A DNA stretch of 64,000 bases from contig NDFF03000367.1 in the NCBI GenBank assembly GCA_002150815.3, positions 1-64,000 of the forward strand. Direction: 5' to 3'. The stretch is from Grammothele lineata (lineage: Eukaryota; Basidiomycota; Agaricomycetes; Polyporales; Polyporaceae). Positions 43,493-54,568 of the stretch are shown piece after piece (the stretch's first letter is position 1; each line of letters starts with the position of its first letter). A program made the translations under genes and the position numbers. The notes under the pieces were generated by a model. The model was not told the origin of the DNA and ran no database searches. It saw only the letters and a list, made by a program, of their open reading frames with translations.

Positions 43493-44324
43493 AGGGGGAG
43501 ACTTGTCGTTCGCGATGGCCAGTGCTGTGATTGTATTGAACACCCACAAAAACATCTTCCACTGTGTCGAAGACTTCCGCCAAGTTGCTGTCGATATTCT
43601 TCGACTTTGCCAGTCACCAGAACAGGGCCATGACGACCATGAGGACGCCGTTGGAACCTTCACGTTTGACAGCAGCCCAGTCGTCCTCATCAGCGGGCCG
43701 ACGCGAGCAAGAGGCCACGTGTCTTTGAGGTGCCTGCAGGAAGGCCGGACGCTGTGCCACCACTGGTATCTCTTCCAGCATGCCGCAAAAAGGGGGAGAG
43801 ACTTGATAAGATGGGGAAATCGCAGCTCCGACGCTTACTTTGAATCCAGTCTCTAACCACGGAAGGACGCTCGGTCGCCGATAGTCTATTGCCTATTGCC
43901 TGAGTCCTAGAGAGTCATCAGGCGCTGCATGCAACGCGAGAGCAGGATGACGCACCTGCTATCCGTCCGGGTATCCCAACGCTCCCTCAAAACCAAGCCA
44001 CTTACGGACCAGATCTTGCCAACGCTCATCCTCGAAAACCGTCTGGAGATACTCGCGAGCATCAGCAAGCCATCCGGGGAGCGTGTCTCCAGTAGTCGGT
44101 TGCGCGTCGTTCCTCCGGGCAGCTCTAACCGTGGGTTCTTCGTTCTCCTTATCGTTCCGTTGGGAGGAAGTGCGCTTCTTAGTCTTCTTACCCGCGTTTG
44201 CAGACGCGCCGTGCGGGATAAGGGGCTCGGGAGCTAGTTGCTCGAGGAGCCGCAAAGCGCGAGCGAGTCGGACTTGCCTCTCTTGCTTGTATGTGATGAC
44301 GAGGACGGCTCCGGGAGAGACCTC
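43493..44324 (-). pseudogene. Pseudogene of an Agaricomycete-specific W..YL..W..L...W..FE family
   Basis: The minus strand reads, from a splice acceptor at about 44,325, EVSPGAVLVITYKQERQVRL, a basic linker, and LPGWLADAREYLQTVFEDER then WQDLVRKWLGFEGALGYPDG. This is a block seen in many Agaricomycete hypothetical proteins. After an in-frame TAG and an intron-like gap it continues LSATERPSVVRDWIQ. Further frames give YQWWHSVRPSCR and SNGVLMVVMALFWW-like sequence, the second Trp being a TGA stop. Multiple stops and frameshifts show it is dead, and it ends at the hairpin repeat. I know the family by pattern only; its function is unknown. Confidence 0.6.
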
Positions 44325-44498
44325 CTGTGAATGCGAAGCTCCAGCTCCAGGGGGCGGCTAACGAGGAAGCGTTGGCCGCTGCGCGTCCCCAGACACCCCA
44401 TTTCGTGATTACTTATTTCAGCACGCTCACATTAATGCCCGGGCCGTTTGATTTCCCATCGTTTCCAGCGCCCTCCATCCGCATTGTCTTTCCCTTCT

Positions 44499-45589
44499 AT
44501 GACTCAACACCCGCTTACTCCCTCCGTTTCACCCTCCACCACCACAAGTGAGGACATGGCCTTTATCAGTAAGCCGTCTGCCCATTTGCCCACTGCTACA
44601 CTGACTTCCTGTGTCAGAGGACGACGATTCTGTGTCCTCCGGTGACGCATACGAAGATGCTCTCGACGATTTCGATCTCTCCAGTCTCGCCATTGACGAC
44701 CGCACGGAGGCTCTGTCCCATCGCGGGGGGAACCCCCCTTCCGATGTGTCCCTGCAGGGTCCGATGAGCGAAAGAGGAATGCCGGCGGTTAATCGACTCG
44801 TCATCAACGCCCCGAATTCGTCGCTCGTGATCAATATCGGCCATTCTCTCGCCCGCTCCGCTTCGACGACGGCCGCTGGCCAGGATTCTTCCAGTGTTGG
44901 CAGAGCCGAGCACGCTACTCACCCGGTGCGCGGCTCCGAGGGGCGTGTCCGCCGTGCTCGTGCGAGCAACTCAGTAAGCTCCGCTCACGAATTTCCTGCG
45001 CCCCGAAACCGTGCCGCAGCCCGCGGTCAACCCTCCAATGACGAAGGTCTGGGAGAACGCATGTTCCACATCGAGGCCGCGCTCGAAGACGTGAATAGCG
45101 GCTCCTCCGTGCGCGTTACCTCGGCGTCCGCGCCTCCCGAACGTGTGCGCACACCAGTTGCATCTGTGAGTATGTTCGCGACGTAGCCAACGCACACTAA
45201 AGCCGTTCTGTCCGGTATCACGCAGGGGTCCGGTTCCCATGAGCCCCTGCCCAGTTCTGGCCCAGCCCAGCGTCTCGCCCGCCGCCCAATCACAGAGAAC
45301 GTGCTCCCTTGGAGCAACGACCGTGAGACGTTCCTATCATTGTCCGCTTGTGTATTCGCTAACCGCTTGCGCAGGTGAGTACATCGCCCCGTTTGTGTCG
45401 CGCAACAAGAACTGGCACGTTGTGACTGCGGGGACTCGGGTGGGCGTTTTTCAAACTTGGCACGAGGCTTCGACGTTGGTTCTGGGCATATCTGGTTCTG
45501 TGAACGAGGCGTTCAAGGCGCATGGCGCTGCCGTTATGTATTACCAATATAACAAGAAGCATAACAATGTGTACCAGCTCTCGCGGTAG
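44499..45589 (+). CDS. RNase H1 N-terminal (caulimovirus-VI-like) domain protein, 309 aa
   Basis: Model: exons 44,499-44,568, 44,618-45,165, 45,226-45,322 and 45,375-45,589 (310 codons). Introns are GTAAGC, GTGAGT and GTGAGA donors with CAG acceptors, 49-60 nt. The first two thirds are low-complexity, Ser/Arg/Asp-rich and probably disordered (EDALDDFDLSSLAIDDRTEA). The last exon, about residues 239-309, holds the domain: NWHVVTAGTRVGVFQTWHEA, then LVLGISGSVNEAFKAHGAAV. This matches the pattern of the RNase H1 N-terminal RNA/DNA-hybrid-binding fold (GhxxGVFxxWxEaxxxVxGxSGxxxkxF). There is no RNase H catalytic domain, so a nucleic-acid-binding role is inferred. An alternative start is the ATG at 44,554-44,556. 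Confidence 0.82.
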
Positions 45590-46422
45590 CTCCTAGACTG
45601 TATGCTGTACTTATAAGAAAATGATGCCATGTTCTTAGATTGCTCCCCTGATTGTGAAGATGTACATGTAATCATGAGCAGGTTACCAGGTCTTCTTTGC
45701 GGTGTTGAAGCTCTCACATAACATACATGCTTCCCACACAGGGCGCAATTCCCAATGCATTTTTAGCTAGTGAATCACAGATTTTTATGGGTGTACATGA
45801 GACCATCGCATGAAAACGTACATATAACGTCGCGGCAATCAGTCAATGCAGACTTAGAGGCTTCGGGTTTCTGCACCGCTGCAAATTGCGATTACCTTAG
45901 GTGACTACCTGACACGTCCCGCCATACCCTCCCGCACGTTCATCTATGTCCGATTCTGTCCCATGTGACAGCCGACAGGAGGCGCATACCTCAAGGTTTC
46001 CGCCTGTGCGGCTAGTACTTAATACAGTGCCGCGCACCAACCGTCGATATATATATAACAGTAGTACCAACTTCTGGGATGCGCAGACCTCAGGCCCTCC
46101 GCCTGTGCGCATCAGTCCATTGATGAATCAGAGATAGGCATGGCCGAATTCAAGTAGATGTTAGTATCGGCATCCTTTCTGTCCTGTGGCAAAATCCCGT
46201 TCGGATGAGCCGAAGCCTCCCTTTGTCACACACTGGATACGCTCTTCAGGCACAAACCGTTATGTTTAGCATCATCAATCCAAGTCTAGTAGAGCTACTG
46301 TGACAGGCGATAATTGACATCCCGATCTTGAGTCCATCTGACTCAAAGTGTATATAGTACAACAAGCAGCATGCGTAGTAAGGAGAACGCCATGGACTAG
46401 ACGTCTGCATTGAGAGCGGAAT
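45590..46422. other. Intergenic
   Basis: No gene is seen. It contains a local imperfect direct repeat: CTCAAGGTTTCCGCCTGTGC at about 45,993 and CTCAGGCCCTCCGCCTGTGC at about 46,089, with TGCGCA-type surrounds and an ATATATATA run between. Confidence 0.5.
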
Positions 46423-47019
46423 TTACTCCTCGAAGTCAGGGGCGTGCTCAGCATTTTGGGGACCAAAAATGCCAGCAAACCTCTGCTCATGCCAGAGGAG
46501 AGTCACTTTGTTAGAGAGATCCATGTCTACGTATCAACGATCAACATTGAATTATCGCTTAGCACTGGATGGCAATGGGCTTACCAACATCGTTTCCCAT
46601 AGCCACAAAGTTCCTCATTTCAATCTCCTCAGCACTTCTGACGATGCCAATGACCTCAATAAACACGCTCGTCTCTACGGCTGCATGAAACGTCTATGAA
46701 GTTGTTAGAGGGTTAAGGCTGGTATGCTAGAGGTTGCGTGGGAGATTGAAACTTACAGAGGGAAGGCTATGCACGTTCACAGTGGCGCCGTCGGAAGTTT
46801 CAAAGATAGCAACGTTATCACTTTTCTAGAAATCAGATAGTCCTGGATCAGAGGAGTATGGCATGAGGCTGGCAAAACAGGACTTGCAGAGACAAACTTT
46901 CCGACTAAACGAACAAATCGCCCAACGTAGTTACTCATGGTCGCCTTGTTGACTCGCGGGGAAACTCCGGGGAGACCCGCAGAGGCGTGAGCCTTAGCTT
47001 GGTTACGTTGAGCGGACAT
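46423..47019 (-). CDS. RFA3: Replication protein A subunit 3 (RPA14/Rfa3), 135 aa
   Basis: RPA3 is the small OB-fold subunit of the eukaryotic single-strand DNA-binding trimer used in replication and repair. Model on the minus strand: exons 47,019-46,894, 46,825-46,757, 46,693-46,585 and 46,526-46,423, giving 136 codons with consistent phases. The first donor GTCTCT is unusual; the others are GTAAGT and GTAAGC. The protein begins with a short Ala/Pro-rich lead. It then reads NYVGRFVRLVGKF and, across the first intron, DNVAIFETSDGATVNVHSLP, the expected first OB strands. TSVFIEVIGIVRSAEEIEM and DLSNKVTLLWHEQRFAGIFG end it at the usual family length (110-135 aa). It is a conserved housekeeping gene with no visible defects, scattered over exons too short to stand out as frames. 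Confidence 0.87.
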
Positions 47020-48793
47020 GATGGGAAAGGAAGACAGGAAAGGGATGAGAGGATGGTGATAGAAGCCTGAGAGCGCTATATATATGCGCACAACGATACC
47101 CACGGTCAGATGCTCTCACTGAATAAATGACGTTGAGTGACCGTGTGGGTGCCAAGCTATGGTTCCACTTAGGAATCGGTATCTTTTACGAGATAATGCA
47201 GCCCTACTTCTTCCTATCAACTGGGGCTTCCCGGATCTGTGATATTTACGCCTGTGTATGGCTACGCTGAGCTCGTCAGGGCTCACGCGCATGCCTTATG
47301 TCATCGTATCTTCAGCTGGCCTTCTTCATTCGCCCCGATGCTTGCACTGGAAGGGCTTTTGCTTGATGAGCCCGCTAATCACTTGCTAAGTTACTCCTCG
47401 TTTCGGAGCCTAAGTGTAATTGTACCCAGCGTGCGCGGCGTCGCGGTACACCAATAAATAGAGGTATACACGTTGGACGCAGTCGGATGCATGATTCATA
47501 GACTGCACAGCGTCAGCTAGTATTACCTCAACAGCTGCGAACTCTTGAAGAGTCCAACCCCTGTTGGAACAGTGCTGACCGAGGACAATGCGGCGCCGGG
47601 TGTTGAAGGTTAAAAGAAATCATGATTCTCATACACGCAGGAAAGGGGTAGGCTAATATCCGCGTTACATTATCTCAAAAACACTGATAGTGACTAACGA
47701 TGCAGGATATAACAGAGCGTATTGCTGCCGCAAAGCCTCCCCCCTCATCGCATTTGGCTGCCAGTGCTTTGGGCGGCTATGGCGCCGCTCCACTAATTGT
47801 GAACCCACCAGCACTTTACGCTCCACCCGCAACTCCTGGGTGAAAACTCTGAAAGCATGGAATGCATTGCGCGTTGATGATGTTGACCGGCGTTCAACAC
47901 AGGAATCTCCAGTTCGCTTAAGGATGGGATATAAGTAAGAGGGTGTGGTAGGTGCGCGAGCAACCTAGCCGCCATAGTGCTGCTTTTGGAGCAAATCTCC
48001 GCCCGACGAGATATAATCGAGATAAACAAAACGTCCTCGTGAATACTGAATTGCCCCTAGACGCACTAGAAATGCTGGTATTGTTTATCCAGGACTCAAA
48101 CATTGTGGCGAGGCTAGCGGCACCATTTCCTATTCTGCTCTGTGTCATCTTCTCCACTTTAAGCCTCCACGTTAATATGTAGATTTTTTGGACTGAAATT
48201 TTTTACGATGGTTTCGTATGCGTGCAACATTTCCCCTCGCGGAATTCCAGGAAGAGCGCAGGTCATCATGTCAATCCTAGCCTTCTGTTCAAGTATTCTT
48301 CCTTGAATACAATATATTGTTGTATTTTAAGATGTTTATTAGAAAAGAAGTACAAGATTATAGAGCTCTAGTCCATACAGCGACACATTGCGCGAGCCTG
48401 CACTCGCACGCACTCGCCCGTCTGCACCTTCCGTGGATCATGAGGCCCGGCTGGATCAAAACCGTGTATATTGCGTAGTGGTTTTGTACATCATGTGGAT
48501 GAACCTCAACTTGAAGCGTGGGGCATGGAACATGATGAAAGAAGCGATAAATGTGTAATAACTTCTCGGAGAAGCCTGAACCGGCGCCTGGGGTGAGCAG
48601 CTGGTGCAAACTTCAACTCGTGTTACTGTAACAAATGCCGAGGACACGCGCAGTAGCTCGACGCTTGGAATCCCGCTACAATAGCATGCTTAGATATTCC
48701 AAGCTACTAGTACGAGGGTGGTGACAAGTGTATGCTCGGATTGCCACGAGCTGTGAAGTATTAACTTTACGAGTCGCTTGTGAATAAATACAG
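47020..48793. other. Intergenic with one exon-like block
   Basis: At about 47,706-47,841 the plus strand, after a good branch/acceptor (CTAACGATGCAG), reads DITERIAAAKPPPSSHLAAS then ALGGYGAAPLIVNPPALYAP up to a GTGAAA donor-like site. This looks like a real internal exon of a small protein. An upstream exon was not found and the downstream exon gives only a few codons. Elsewhere, including 48,190-48,790, no gene is supported. Confidence 0.4.
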
Positions 48794-50177
48794 CTAAATC
48801 ACCGATGCAATGACCGACGAAAGTTTCGGTCTCGCAACGACCTTCTTAGAACCATCCAGCTCCCACTGCTTGCAAACAACGTCCTTGGAAAAGAGAGTCA
48901 AGGCGAGACGTCGACCATCCACGGCAGGCACCCCATGTTCAATCCATCGGGACAAGCTGAGCTGCACTGTACCTGAGGTGTATGGAACGGATACTCCGAA
49001 CGTCTTGAGGGCAAAATACGCTTGATCACCGTAGTCGCCGATGGAAGTGAGGAGGTCAAGGAAGTTTCCGGAACTACTGGGGTCGCGGTGGAAGAGACTC
49101 TCCCTGTTCATGATCAATTGGCAAGCTCCAAACGCGAAGGGCCATTCCCGCACTAAAGGAAAACGGACACCTTCCTTTCTGAGCTGCTGCTTGAAGTAAT
49201 CGTACTGGCCGGGATGAACCACGCTAATAATGCCGTCGAAGACTCCACCAACGACGGACATATCACGCAACCAGTCGATCACTTCAGGTCTCTTCATAGA
49301 CCTCGAAGGCCTTATTTGATCCGCGCGATGCTGTTTCATGCGGTGTGAACCCTAACTCCGAGGCTCACTAGAGACGATAGGGATCGCACCTCGTGACCCT
49401 GGGGGATGGATGCTGGTGTGATGGAGCACGTTCCTGCCTCGATATGTTCCGTCTGAAATAACTCTTTCGCTATTCTCCAACTCGCGTCACCCTCGTGCGG
49501 GGCATGGAAGGTGTCCTTGGGACAACAGGCGTGCAGCTTCTCCGCGGCGAGGTGTAAGTATTCCTGCGAATTCTGTGAGCGTGCGGTAGACTGTACTTTG
49601 AAAAACGATACCAACGCAAAAGGCCTTTGGAAGCGCATCTGGCAGTGACCAGCCTAGCGTTACACCATTGATATCTATAAACACCGCAGGTGCGGCGACC
49701 ATGGGCAGGCATTGGTTGGACACAATTGGGACGAAAGGCGGAAAGCGCTGCGTGAACTCCGCCTCTGCCTTGGCGGTGATGAGGGTATGCGTCTGCGAGG
49801 AGCACGCGGTGGCGTATTCATCAATGGACCATGATACTGAGCCTGGTGGCAATTACACTCAGCACATTGCATGCAGATGCAGACGTCTATACCGTCGCCA
49901 AGAAAGCAAAGGCGTAATACGTACACGGGTTAAGAGCGGCTTGAGCTAATACTTGGGCCGCGCGTTCGCACGCGTCAATAATTTCCTCTCCAACGTTCTC
50001 AGCTCTAAGTTTGCGAGGAGAGAACCTGGCTGGGGCTTGTAGACCTTTCTGCAATGCGACGTAATGCTGGCGAAAGCGTGTCCGTAGCCAATCTGCGATG
50101 GCGTCCCGGGTTGCCTGCTGCTCGTCGGGTGTTTTCGAGGAGGATGGCGTGGACTCAATCGCCTTCCTGGACGCCAT
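48794..50177 (-). CDS. TET/JBP-like 2-oxoglutarate/Fe(II) dioxygenase, 399 aa
   Basis: Model: exons 50,177-49,925, 49,842-49,616, 49,572-49,390 and 49,330-48,794, in phase, 400 codons. Introns are GTACGT...CAG (82 nt), GTTGGT...CAG (43) and GTGCGA...CAG (59). The sequence follows the fungal TET/JBP layout. An N-terminal PAVFIDINGVTLGWSLPDAL block (about residues 125-145) corresponds to the usual hGvIlGWYLPg motif. The double-stranded beta-helix core then has HRD (residues 302-304) as the HxD iron ligands, NFLDLLTSIGDYGDQAYFAL, a SGTVQLSLSRWIEHGV strand with the distal His at about 353, and an Arg pair at about 361-362 for 2-oxoglutarate. Family members oxidise 5-methylcytosine or relatives and are expanded next to transposons in Agaricomycetes. 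Activity here is inferred, not shown. Confidence 0.7.
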
Positions 50178-50561
50178 CAACGCCTAAGCCGTGGGTATCT
50201 GCTACAAGTGCGGGAGAGTTTGCGATGCCACCACCTATCGCTGGCACAGTAGAACGTGGGGCCCATATCCAACCATAGAGTCACACTTGTCACACCGTGT
50301 AACATCACACTTGATCGCGTAGCTGTTCCGCGCGGAGGTGCGGGGCAGTGCGGGCGCATCTAGGTGAGGCGGTTGATGACATGGGAGATGGAAGGGCAAT
50401 TTTTATGGGACAGAGGGAGTAACGATATGGCATTTCTTTCACGATATACTACCGTTGTACCATTACGTATCCTTTGCGCATCGCAAGCAGACTGTCAGTC
50501 CCTACGGGTACACGACACGGCATTCTCTACGTATAACCGGCGAACTTCACACCGGTGCAAC
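50178..50561. other. Intergenic
   Basis: Shared 5' flank of the dioxygenase gene and 3' flank of the coiled-coil gene. No feature beyond that is seen. Confidence 0.5.
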
Positions 50562-53500
50562 CTACACAGTACCGCCAGGGTCGCTCCCAGACGCACCAGA
50601 AATGGTAAATCCAGAGGACGCCTGTTGCATGGTCTGGTAAAAGGCGCGCTGAATCAGCGCCCTCTCTGCGTGCAGCATACTAGTCAGCTCATCGCGCGCA
50701 CGGATCCTCTCCGAAGCGAGGGAAGCCCGAAAGGTTGCCTCCAGCTCTCGGATCTTGTCATTGAAATCATCCTTCATGCATGCCGTTTGTGCAAGGAGGC
50801 GCTCCTTTTCCTGTTCGGCCTCAGCTAGACGCTTGAGGAGGTCGCCAACGGTCGTGGTGGTGCCAGGAATGATGGATGCGAGGGTCGCCGTCGGCGTGCC
50901 ACCTCTAGTGCGATCGTTTTCAAGCGGCTGAATTCGAGTTTCGAGGTCATTCAACCGGCCGACAATGACCCCGGGATTCTCGCTAACGAGGCCGCCAGAC
51001 TCTGGTGTTGTTGGTGGTGTGATGTCGCCGACGGCTGAGGTGACTGGCGCGCGCGCGCCCCGCAAACCCGAAAAACCGGGCAGAGAGCCATCGGGACCGG
51101 GGGAATGAACATAGAGTGCGTCAAATGCTTGTGCTATATCGGCGATGCTTCTAGTAAGTTGAGAGTTCGACTCCTTCGATCCCGAAGAGGCCTCACATCG
51201 CAGGGCCCCGACGATGCGCGCCATGATGGCCTGCAAGGAACTCGGTAGGTGCTCTATTTGCTCTTGGATCGTCTCCATTCTCGTTCCTGATGCATTGGCC
51301 ATCTGGGGATCTTGGTGGACAGCGCCAATTGATGTGTCATTTCGAATCGAGATGTTTTCGAGCTCGTCCACCCTGCGAGTGAGCTCGGCCATACGTCCGA
51401 ACAATGAAAAGTAGACAGCATCCTTCTGGGTCAAGCATTCCAAGATGGAGTGCATCTCGCTGAGAACGAGCAGAACGTTGCAAACGAGAGCTGAGAGCCG
51501 CTTCACTTCCCCGACGGTCTGCTCATGCGTGGGGGAGAGACTTTCGTTGTAACTAAGTGAATGCGGGGTGGCGCCGTCCGGGAGCTCGTGGGCGTCGTCA
51601 ACGTGAGCCTGTGTGTCCTCATAGCGTGCCTCGTCCTCAGACATGTCCTCGCCGCTACGATCGCATTCGAACATGCCCCCCTCGGCCGCATCGATCTCTT
51701 CCTTGATGGTTCGCGTCCCTCTTTGAGCCTGCGGCAGGGTGTCTGTCTGGTAGGAGGAATCGGTGCCGCGCCCTTCCGACGACGTAACCTGACGGGGCTG
51801 GCTGGGTTGAGCGAGTAGGCGCTCGGTCAGCTTGTCCACGTTTGCTACGCGTTGCCGGACGGGTGTGGAATCCCTGTTGATGGTATCCAGCATTCCATCG
51901 ACTTCTATAGGCACCTCGTTCATGTCCAGCGGCCGGTGTGCGAGCGGACTATGCAGTGTGCGAGATCGAGTGCCGTCGGTAGAGATATCACAGGCAGGAA
52001 TGTCGTCTTTACTAGAGATGCCTAGCGGCGACGGAACAGCATCTGTACAGGGTTTCGCTTTTCGCGTTGGCTGGCCGATTGAGGCTGCCGGGATGTGTTT
52101 CCATGAGCCGCCTGTAAACCAGACCCCGTATTCATCAGTGATGGGAAACTCGACCGCCGCAAAAAGCGCACCGGGAGGACGAGGCACTACAAACCCCTTC
52201 CACTGCGACCTCACCTCTCCATTGTGTTGGTCGGTGGAGCTTGTAGGCTGCACGATGACAGCGTTACTCATTGCCCTGCCATTGAAAATGATAGTGAACA
52301 TACCGCCTGCGCACTGTCTGTGCGGCGCTTCTTCGGAGGTGGCGAACGGGAGACCAACGGTTTGGTTACACGTGTAGAACGACGAGAATTCACCGCGGCT
52401 GATGTGCGGCCTGCGACGATGGGACTCCTAGGCATACTCAAACGGGCGCGAGGTATTGATGCACGTGATGGCGACGAAGGACCCCGCTTCCTTGATGTAT
52501 TTGTGGCGGCTGCTGGGCGGGATTCCGTAGGAGGGACGGAAGGTGCACGATTGGATACTTGTGAGAGGCGGCCCTCAGCAATGGTTCGAGGAATCCTTGC
52601 TTTGTCTGTGCGTCCCTTACGTGGACGACTTGAGCGGCGAGGAGCAGAAGGGGAGGAAAGCGGTTCTGGGGGCTCGTGGGCGGTTTCGCTCATCCTCCTG
52701 CTTGGGCTGCGGGAGGGTCTCTCGTCGTCGGTGGTGGTTGGAGATACACTGGGCGGGCGCGAGTTGTTCCCCTCCAGAGAGGAAATGGACGACGCCGGCT
52801 GGTCGGACCTTTCGACGGGCGACAATTCGGACATTCGTTCCATAGGCTCTGCAGAAGAACGGCAGGGTGAATCGTGATCTGCGTCACTACTAGAGTCGAG
52901 CAGCTCTAGAGGCTGTTGTTCGGTGCCAGCGCCCAGGGTTCTAAGAAGTCGTACGCGGCGATCACGGTCCCGCCACGTGATATCAAGACTCATAGCGGGG
53001 ACGCGTGGTAAGGAAGGCATAGAACCGACCTCTGATGAGGGCGCAGCGCTCGGTGCATCGCCGAAAAGGTCCCCATCGCTCTCGTTTACGTTGCCCTCAG
53101 AGTCTTGAATACCGATATCATCCACCGGGCAAGAATCAGTCTCTTCATGAGAGGGGCTGTTGGTAGATGCGGTGGTAATTGCATCGCGGGCGCCGCCGTT
53201 GGGCCGTTCGTCGAGTTCGTGAGGCGGATGCTGGTGACTCCGTATCCCAGGGTTTGTTCCTATGCAAGGGGACTTGTAAATCAATCACCGTGGACGCTTA
53301 TAAGATATTCACATACTTCTAGGACGATATGCGAGGCTCCCTGGCGATGCGCCGAGGCCGCTGAGCTGTGGGACCGGTACCATAGATACAACGCCGCGCG
53401 GTGGGGAGGCGGCGTGGGGGGGATTGTTAGGGGTATTCTCCTCCTGAGCTGTGATACCTGCCATGAAAAGATCGTTCGTAAACTTTTCGTAAATTTTGAA

Positions 53501-53939
53501 CGATACCCATGAACGTAGGTCACCTACCCGAGTCATTCCACCACTTGTTGGCTACACCTTCCGACGGCAAGAGGCCGATCACTCCGCCATCGTCTTGGGC
53601 CACAATGCCCTGCACAAATTCTTCAACCTCTGGTCTCTTGCACCTGGCTGCATTATGATCCTCTTGCATGTCCTCGAAGCGCATGTCGCGTTTCTCTAAA
53701 ATGGCTAGTTGAACCTCGCAGGCGGCTATCAGCGCAATCTTCGGCACGAAAGCCAGTGTCCAGCGGTGCTCGTCCAGGAAACCGTGAAAATCTCGAGCCC
53801 TGGACACAAACTGCTGGATAAAGTGTGCGCGGAAGGCGGGTGAGGTCGTCGAGGAGGGGCGAGCAAAGAATGCATAGTGTAGTTCGGATGCCCACTGCTG
53901 CGCCTGTGTGAACTTGCTCTCGAGGGTGTCCGCTGACAT
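50562..53939 (-). CDS. Large unknown protein with C-terminal coiled coil, 1,064 aa
   Basis: Model: exons 53,939-53,528, 53,457-53,317, 53,259-52,304 and 52,247-50,562. Phases 1, 1, 0; 1,065 codons. Introns are GTAGGT, GTATGT and GTATGT donors, the last with a TAAC branch and GCAG acceptor. The N-terminal 140 residues are helical (FTQAQQWASELHYAFFARPS, FHGFLDEHRWTLAFVPKIAL). The middle is a long Ser/Arg/Pro-rich disordered region with basic clusters (RRSSRPRKGRTDKAR, PPPKKRRTDS) that could be nuclear localisation signals. A small ordered patch, EFPITDEYGVWFTGGSWKHI, follows. The C-terminal 450 residues contain heptad-like helices ending RLAEAEQEKERLLAQTACMK and FRASLASERIRARDELTSML. Function unknown. 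A nuclear scaffold-type protein is only a guess. Confidence 0.75.
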
Positions 53940-54568
53940 GATTCAGAGGGTGATTGAACGTAGGAAGAGACGACAGTATGAGTGTTAGAAGCAGTACTGT
54001 TTGCCGGCCAAGCTTCTGCTCAATTCTGACCGCGACGTCCTTCGGCGCCGCACTGCATCCTATCACGTGACAAAGGAATTTAGACGCTGTCATCTAGCGC
54101 CAATGTGCGGGGGCGGTCAATATCGAGTGCGGGCACGATATTGACTGCGGGCGCCGGATTGAATGCGAGATGACAGGAGCCTTATCACATCAAGGTGCCG
54201 CGCAGACGCAACGTTCTTTCTTGAACACAGCGATACGGCCGATCAAGGTTTGATTGAGAAACCTAGTACCATAGTGAACCAGTCCACATACATGCTGGAC
54301 GCGCCCTTAGGCTACAGCCTGAGGTCACCAATGATGCCTTGTCCTCAAGACATCCCTACAACGCACATCCATATTCAACCTCCAGCAGTGCAGTGACCGT
54401 TTGGTACATTCATTTCATGGTCGATTCCAGTGATAATTATTTCTTGCATGAAACCCGGCGTGCTGGCAAAATCTCAGTTGCGTGATCGACTCGTGCATGA
54501 AAAATCTCCGGAAGGAAATATACACAAAAAACCTCGGCACGTGCAACAGACGTTTGAAGATACCTCCC
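53940..54568. other. Intergenic
   Basis: No gene is supported. It contains a short repeat GTGCGGGxGCGG / GAGTGCGGGCACG / GACTGCGGGCGCC around 54,107-54,155, each next to ATATTGA or TCAATAT. Confidence 0.5.

Noticed and set aside
48358..48647. Minus-strand ORFs downstream of the dioxygenase gene
   Set aside because: They lie past a clear stop codon, show no conserved pattern and overlap each other.
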